Source: Pseudomonadota bacterium | GTDB taxonomy: Bacteria; Pseudomonadota; Gammaproteobacteria; Burkholderiales; Rhodocyclaceae | NCBI GenBank assembly: GCA_018261895.1 | Contig: JAGTRT010000009.1 | Span: 39,509-103,508, forward strand | DNA: 64,000 nt | Reading direction: 5' to 3' | Part shown: positions 59,902 to 64,000 of the stretch, in pieces | How positions within the stretch are numbered: the stretch's first letter is position 1 | Layout of the letters: every line of letters begins with the position of its first letter | Made by a program: the position numbers and the translations under genes | Notes under the pieces: model-generated | What the model was told of the DNA's origin: nothing | What the model saw: the letters and a program-made list of their open reading frames with translations, nothing else | The model's database searches: none

Positions 59902-61560
59902 ATGACCGAAGTGCCTGTCGATCCGGAGAACGGTCGCGTTCGGCTGTTTCACGCCAGCCTGGTCTGGCCTCTGCAGCTCGAGCCGCTGGCAACGTCCGGA
60001 AGCGACGGTCGCCACTGGGAGGTATTCGAGGCGCTCCGCGAGGGCAATCCGTGGCGCCGGATCGACGACGAGTTCATGGAGGATGCCGCCCAGTTCAAGG
60101 AACGTCATTACCGCGAATTCGTGTCCTTTTTGCCGTATGTCCAACGCTTCCTCTATGGCGAGGGACGCTCGCGCCATTCGTCGCCTGACGACCCGCCCGG
60201 CGGTTCGCCGCTGCATGTGTTTCGGCGCAAGGATATTGCCAGTCTGCGCCTGACCTTGCGCAAGGGCGAGCAACCGGTCGAACTGGAGGTCGTACATCTC
60301 GACCTGTATTTTTTTCATGATCTCGATGTCGTGCTGCTCAATCCAGAGGTGCGCGCCCGGGACCTGTCGCTCGATGTGGTGCGCGACATCCTGTTCCGTT
60401 TCGGGCGGGCCTATCCGTCGGGGTGGGAGGAGGGTGGCGAAGGCCTGCACAACGTTTACCTGGCCGAGTGGATTGGTGTCGACGGCCAGGTGGTCGCCCG
60501 TTCGGATGCGGAAAAGCGCGAAAAATACCTGAGTTACGTCTGCCAGCATCGCAGCCCCTGCGTCTCGGAACATTGGGCCAGCCTGTTGCGACCCATCGTC
60601 CTCTCGCATTCGGATGAAACGGGCGATTTGCGTTACCGCTTGATCGAATATCAGCGCATGCCCGTCATGGCCTTCCTCGCGGTAGACCAGCCACGGACCC
60701 TGAGTCGCGAGGATTGGGTGCGCATCGGCTTCGCCAGCACGCTGCATCCGGGCGAGACCCTGCCGATCAACGAGCCGGGCGTCATCGAATTCGAAAGCCG
60801 TTTCTGTCAGGACCGCTTCTGGACGAACAGCGAAGCCGGGCCGAACACGCGTTTCATCTGTACCGGGAATACGTTCACCGTGGTCGGCGATGCGGCCTCT
60901 TCGTTCTTCGTCGATGGCGAGCGCGGCGTGCTGGCGCAAGTTCGCCACCAGTATTTCCTGGTTTTCCTGATTGCCCACCTGCATCGCGCTTCCTTGCTGG
61001 CATTTTCGGAAGTGCTGGTCGATGCGGTCAACGATCTCGACATTCGCGACGACGTTTCGGTGCGACGCTTCAAGCGGCGGATCCGGGCCAATTTCGAGAC
61101 CTTCCTGCGCTTCACGCATCGCTACTGGTTCCACGAACTCTCCGAGCGGCCGCATATCCAGACCATTTACCGGCTGTGTTCGAACCATCTGCACAATGAC
61201 GCGATGTACGACGACGTGCGCGACGAAATCCGCGAGATGAGCCACTACCTGGACAGCGACTCTCAGCGCCGGCAATCGAATACCGTCGTCCGCCTGACCG
61301 TGATCACCATCCTCGGCCTCATCGCTACCGTGACCACCGGCTACTTCGGCATGAACATCATTTCCTTCGGCGAGGGCAGCGTCCTCGAACGCAGCCTGCA
61401 CGGCCTGCTGGCGACATCCGTGTTCATTTCGCTGGTGCTCTTTGCCGTGGCCAAGTCGAAACGGCTATCCGACTTCCTTGAAGCCCTGTCCGACGAAAAA
61501 CTCACCCTGGCCGGCAAATTCCGGGCGCTGTGGGGGGTTGTCAGGAAGACCGAACGCTAG
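59902..61560 (+). CDS. CorA-like divalent cation transporter, long variant
   Basis: 552 residues, longer than the usual 320-370. The pore motif GMN is present in TGYFGMNIISF near residue 490, followed by the second membrane helix (SVFISLVLFAVAKS), the CorA topology. The extended N-terminal domain (LVWPLQLEPLATSG, VVHLDLYFFHDLDVVLLNPE) is like that of CorA relatives annotated in other proteobacteria with long cytoplasmic funnels. It would conduct Mg2+, Zn2+ or Co2+. It follows the degenerate regulator gene by 65 bases. Confidence 0.8.
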   Translation: MTEVPVDPENGRVRLFHASLVWPLQLEPLATSGSDGRHWEVFEALREGNPWRRIDDEFMEDAAQFKERHYREFVSFLPYVQRFLYGEGRSRHSSPDDPPGGSPLHVFRRKDIASLRLTLRKGEQPVELEVVHLDLYFFHDLDVVLLNPEVRARDLSLDVVRDILFRFGRAYPSGWEEGGEGLHNVYLAEWIGVDGQVVARSDAEKREKYLSYVCQHRSPCVSEHWASLLRPIVLSHSDETGDLRYRLIEYQRMPVMAFLAVDQPRTLSREDWVRIGFASTLHPGETLPINEPGVIEFESRFCQDRFWTNSEAGPNTRFICTGNTFTVVGDAASSFFVDGERGVLAQVRHQYFLVFLIAHLHRASLLAFSEVLVDAVNDLDIRDDVSVRRFKRRIRANFETFLRFTHRYWFHELSERPHIQTIYRLCSNHLHNDAMYDDVRDEIREMSHYLDSDSQRRQSNTVVRLTVITILGLIATVTTGYFGMNIISFGEGSVLERSLHGLLATSVFISLVLFAVAKSKRLSDFLEALSDEKLTLAGKFRALWGVVRKTER

Positions 61561-61577
61561 CGCATCGCCGGAAACGG

Positions 61578-61611
61578 ATTTCAATTTTGGCCTTTTTTTC
61601 CGGTTGACCGT
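61578..61611 (-). repeat. 34-bp dispersed repeat, copy overlapping the metalloprotease gene end
   Basis: On the minus strand ACGGTCAACCGGAAAAAAAG then GCCAAAATTGAAAT. It supplies the last codons (STGKKGQN) and the stop codon of the gene at 61581-62372. Confidence 0.88.
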
Positions 61612-62372
61612 CGAAGACCGATTTCCTCGGCGGTTTCCCGCCCGATCAGCGTATCCGCGAGGCTGGCGGGGATTTCCGCCGTGCGTTCGTCAATCGGCGT
61701 GCGTCCTCCCATGATCTCGGCCATCGTTTGCGGAAAACGCGGATTGCGCTCCGGTTCGGCGTAACCCTGCGGGTAGATCGGTTGGCTGGTCGCCAGGTCA
61801 TATTTGTCCGTGGCGCCGAAGGTATGCAGCATTTCGTGGGCGATGACCACGGCGTTCTGCCGGCGCTGCTGGCGCGTCGCGAAGGCATGGATAATGCCGA
61901 TCTGCCCCTTGCTCAGCCCGGTCGAATGGGGAAGGCTCGCTGATACGGCCGGATCGTGGAACAGCACGAACAAGCGGATATGCGGCTTGGGCGCGTCGAT
62001 CCGGTCATGTTGCGCGGCCCACCAGCGCAGCTTCAGGCTCCACAGGATCGCTTCCAGCGCGCTCGCTTGACGGGGAGGCAAGGGCGGCGTTTCGGCGAGG
62101 GGCGGCGCAACGTGAAGTGCAATCGGCTGCAGGATGCCGAGGCCTTGCTGGGCAGTCTGTTGCTGCATCCATTCCGCGATGTCGGCAAAGCTGTCCCGGC
62201 TCAAGCTCCGCAGGTAATCTGCCGTAACAGGGGATGGGTCGCCCGCAATCGGATAAATGGCAACGTGGATGGTGTGTTCCCAGGCTGTCAGTCGGGTGTT
62301 GGCTCGCCAGGCGCTCAGACCGACCGAGGCGAGGGCGAGGAGCAGGATCAGGATGCGGAAACGACGAAACAT
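61581..62372 (-). CDS. Putative secreted zinc metalloprotease
   Basis: 263 residues from ATG 62372. An N-terminal membrane helix or signal (ILILLLALASVGLSAW) precedes a soluble domain with HEMLH (His179, Glu180, His183) followed by TFGATDKYD, the extended zinc motif of archaelysin-like or related gluzincins/metzincins. No family could be assigned with certainty. The last eight codons and the stop come from a 34-bp repeat, so the natural C-terminus was probably different. Confidence 0.65.
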   Translation of the reverse strand: MFRRFRILILLLALASVGLSAWRANTRLTAWEHTIHVAIYPIAGDPSPVTADYLRSLSRDSFADIAEWMQQQTAQQGLGILQPIALHVAPPLAETPPLPPRQASALEAILWSLKLRWWAAQHDRIDAPKPHIRLFVLFHDPAVSASLPHSTGLSKGQIGIIHAFATRQQRRQNAVVIAHEMLHTFGATDKYDLATSQPIYPQGYAEPERNPRFPQTMAEIMGGRTPIDERTAEIPASLADTLIGRETAEEIGLRRSTGKKGQN

Positions 62373-62449
62373 GCGGTGTAAGGGATTGGAGTGGCAAATT
62401 GGATAGGTGCAGCGCGGACGGCGCATTATCGAGCAAAAAAGCGGAAATA

Positions 62450-62473
62450 ATTAATGAATGCCTGTTCATTAAT
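62450..62473. promoter_or_regulatory. 9-bp perfect inverted repeat, possible operator
   Basis: ATTAATGAA and TTCATTAAT with a six-base spacer, in the divergent region between the metalloprotease gene and paralogue 2. There is no T-run, so it is not a terminator. It looks like a dimeric regulator site. Confidence 0.45.
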
Positions 62474-62562
62474 GCGAGCGCCATTGAATTGGATGGATTA
62501 AACTACTTCTTTGGTCGTATATTTTTCTATAGCGAGTCGAGCTGGTTGTGCACGGAATAAAT

Positions 62563-63765
62563 ATGACGAAGTTGCAGAAGGTGCTGGTGGTCGATGCTTC
62601 CCGGCTGGTCCGGGCATCGTTGAGCAAACTTCTGCGCGGGTATTTCGATGTTTGCGAGGAGCGTGATGCCGATTCGGCATGGCAAACGCTCGTCCTCGAC
62701 TCATCGGTCATTGCGGTTTTCTCCGGTCTGGACATCTCGAGCATCGAGGGGGCCGGCCTCGTCGAGCGGCTTCGCGCCAGCAAGCTGCCCCGTCTCAACG
62801 GTTTGCCTTATTTCCTGCTGATCTCCGACAGCTTTACAGGCGCTGCCCGCGAGCGTGCCCTTGAAATCGGCGTTTCCGAGTTCATTCCGAAACGGACGGC
62901 CGGCCAGGAGTTCCGCAACCTGTTGCTGCACCTGATCAACCCGGACCTGTTGCCGCTCGAAGAGCAGACGGTCATGGGCGAGGTCGGGGAATTGAGCGAT
63001 GTCGGTGTGCAAAGCGAGGTAGGGGTGACCGACCTCATGCTTCGCGTCGACAGCCTTCCCGATCTGAGTTGCGACGCTTCCCCGACCGACGGCGAAGACA
63101 GTGGACAAGTTGCCGAGAGCGCGGGCGAACCCGGCCGGATTGAGTCGCCGTCTGCCGAGGAAGCGAAGCAGGCACGTGGCGTCCTCGTCTTCGGCCTCGA
63201 CGGCTACGAGGAATTCCGCTTGCGTTACGGCTGGGACCTGACCGACAAGATCGTTCAGAAAATACTCGGCTTGCTGTCGAGCAAGATTCATTCGGAAGAG
63301 CAAATGCTGCCCTTGGTCGGCGGGCGAATTGCCATCATTTCATCGGTGGCCGGGCGCGAACAGGCCGAGAAATTTGCCCGCAGTGTCTGTCTGGCGATGC
63401 AGGCCGCCGATATTTCGGTTCGCGGTACCCGCGTGCCGGTCACGGTGAGCGCCGGCATTGCGGCAATGCCCGATGATTTCGCGGCGACGACGACCGACGA
63501 ACTCATGCATCTGGCCATCAGTCGCTACGATGCCGCGGTGCTGTCAGGCGGCAACCGGGTGGTCTGCGTGACCGGTTGCGGTGGCGACAGCATCGACCGC
63601 GAAGAATTCTTCGCCCGCCTCAAGGTCATGCTGGCCGACGAGCCGACATCGTCCATGATGTCCTGCAAGGGCTGGCTCGGCATCGTCTGCAAGCGCTGCC
63701 GGAAGTCCCGGGCAGCGGGGGAAGCGCCGCTTTGCCCACCGAGTGCGATGACGGAAAACTGCTGA
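62563..63765 (+). CDS. Receiver-like and GGDEF-like regulator with degenerate sites, paralogue 2
   Basis: 400 residues, clearly related to the gene at 58583 (KVLVVDASRLVRASLSKLL; RASKLPRLNGLPYFLLIS; GVLVFGLDGYEEFRLRYGWD; SGGNRVV). The receiver Asp position is again lost (AVFSGLDISS). The GGDEF-like signature is VGGRIAII. The linker is longer and very acidic. The C-terminus after residue about 365 differs from paralogue 1 and is Cys/Lys/Arg-rich (CKGWLGIVCKRCRKSRA). It is followed by a terminator. Confidence 0.75.
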   Translation: MTKLQKVLVVDASRLVRASLSKLLRGYFDVCEERDADSAWQTLVLDSSVIAVFSGLDISSIEGAGLVERLRASKLPRLNGLPYFLLISDSFTGAARERALEIGVSEFIPKRTAGQEFRNLLLHLINPDLLPLEEQTVMGEVGELSDVGVQSEVGVTDLMLRVDSLPDLSCDASPTDGEDSGQVAESAGEPGRIESPSAEEAKQARGVLVFGLDGYEEFRLRYGWDLTDKIVQKILGLLSSKIHSEEQMLPLVGGRIAIISSVAGREQAEKFARSVCLAMQAADISVRGTRVPVTVSAGIAAMPDDFAATTTDELMHLAISRYDAAVLSGGNRVVCVTGCGGDSIDREEFFARLKVMLADEPTSSMMSCKGWLGIVCKRCRKSRAAGEAPLCPPSAMTENC

Positions 63766-63788
63766 CCTTGCGTCAAATGGCGATCATG

Positions 63789-63816
63789 AAAAAACCCGGC
63801 CAAGGCCGGGTTTTTT
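63789..63816. terminator. Bidirectional intrinsic terminator
   Basis: AAAACCCGGCC and GGCCGGGTTTT with a two-base centre, between convergent genes. Confidence 0.85.
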
Positions 63817-63831
63817 GTGGGTTCGATCCGA

Positions 63832-64000
63832 TCAGGCGCTGAGCGGAATCTTGCCGATCTTGACCTGCCATTCCTTCGGGCCGGTCTTGTGCACGCTGCT
63901 ACCCGAAGAGTCGACGGCCACGGTGACCGGCATGTTCTCGACGTCGAACTCGTAGATCGCTTCCATGCCCAGATCGGCAAAGCCGACGACCTTGGCCGAC
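63832..64000 (-). CDS. Class I fumarate hydratase, C-terminal end
   Basis: The last about 55 residues of a gene that runs off the window. FADLGMEAIYEFDVENMP, VTVAVDSSGSSVHKTGPKEW and the ending KIGKIPLSA are the C-terminal signature of iron-sulphur class I fumarases (FumA/FumB type), which interconvert fumarate and malate. The gene is convergent with paralogue 2 across a terminator. Confidence 0.88.
   Translation of the reverse strand, partial: SAKVVGFADLGMEAIYEFDVENMPVTVAVDSSGSSVHKTGPKEWQVKIGKIPLSA

Noticed and set aside
63815-63840. tRNA T-arm-like GGTTCGATCC
   Set aside because: No acceptor, D or anticodon arms can be formed around it.
63600-63842. Frameshift in paralogue 2 so that its C-terminus matches paralogue 1 in another frame
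   Set aside because: The alternative frame (DVLQGLARHRLQALPEV) shows only weak similarity and would run through the terminator; the annotated stop lies just before it.

Overview
The window looks like a chromosomal segment of a betaproteobacterium of the Rhodocyclales, most likely near Dechloromonas/Azonexus. The evidence is the high GC content, a class I PHB synthase locus (phaC-phaB-phaB-phaR), a RegBA redox system beside SCO/PCuAC copper chaperones, an SHP/DHC/cytochrome b operon, BamD divergent from RluD-PgeF, and very large multiheme cytochromes. The genus is an inference; family assignments rest on motifs read directly from the sequence. No rRNA, tRNA, CRISPR array, IS element or prophage was seen, and no gene-free stretch exceeds 300 bases.

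Layout. 1-13200: an electron-transfer island on the + strand, with the end of a haem-b-like membrane protein, a 24-haem lysine-rich cytochrome, a giant cytochrome with 84 CXXCH motifs plus one CX4CH, an outer-membrane beta-barrel protein with a TPR-like N-terminal half, and a CcmI-type cytochrome maturation factor. 13200-18000: an unknown protein, a QseBC-like two-component system and the shp-dhc-cytb operon with an 11-bp periodic operator. 18000-25300: a porin-like protein, TlpA, an Aer-type chemoreceptor, the SCO/PCuAC operon and RegBA. 25300-32600: housekeeping and signalling genes (M18 peptidase, lipase-like hydrolase, dnaQ, rnhA, SAM methyltransferase, gloB, CheY-like and GGDEF regulators). 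32600-42700: DUF748 protein, rmuC, a kinase-HDOD-GAF fusion, bamD, rluD, pgeF. 42700-51400: a CoA-transferase, LysR and ZIP genes, and the PHB locus. 51400-58400: kup, kdpE and a shortened kdpD, a PilZ protein, and ilvBN preceded by a valine-rich leader peptide and an attenuator. 58500-64000: two paralogous regulators with degenerate receiver and GGDEF-like domains flanking a CorA-like transporter and a putative metalloprotease, then the end of fumarase.

Two things stand out. First, a dispersed repeat of exactly 34 bp (first half ACGGTCAACCGGAAAAAA, then a GCC/AAA-rich part ending GAAAT) occurs nine times between 17.2 and 61.6 kb in both orientations. Copies lie between genes, at gene 3' ends, and inside the reading frames of gloB, pgeF, ilvB and the diheme cytochrome, where they encode peptides such as LTVNRKK or supply stop codons. 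Second, the giant cytochrome grew by tandem duplication of a 24-haem (about 1.87 kb) block. With the 24-haem cytochrome, the beta-barrel and CcmI it suggests an extracellular electron-transfer conduit.

As a whole the region suggests a respiratorily flexible, PHB-storing bacterium with redox control (RegBA), many c-type cytochromes and dense signal transduction.
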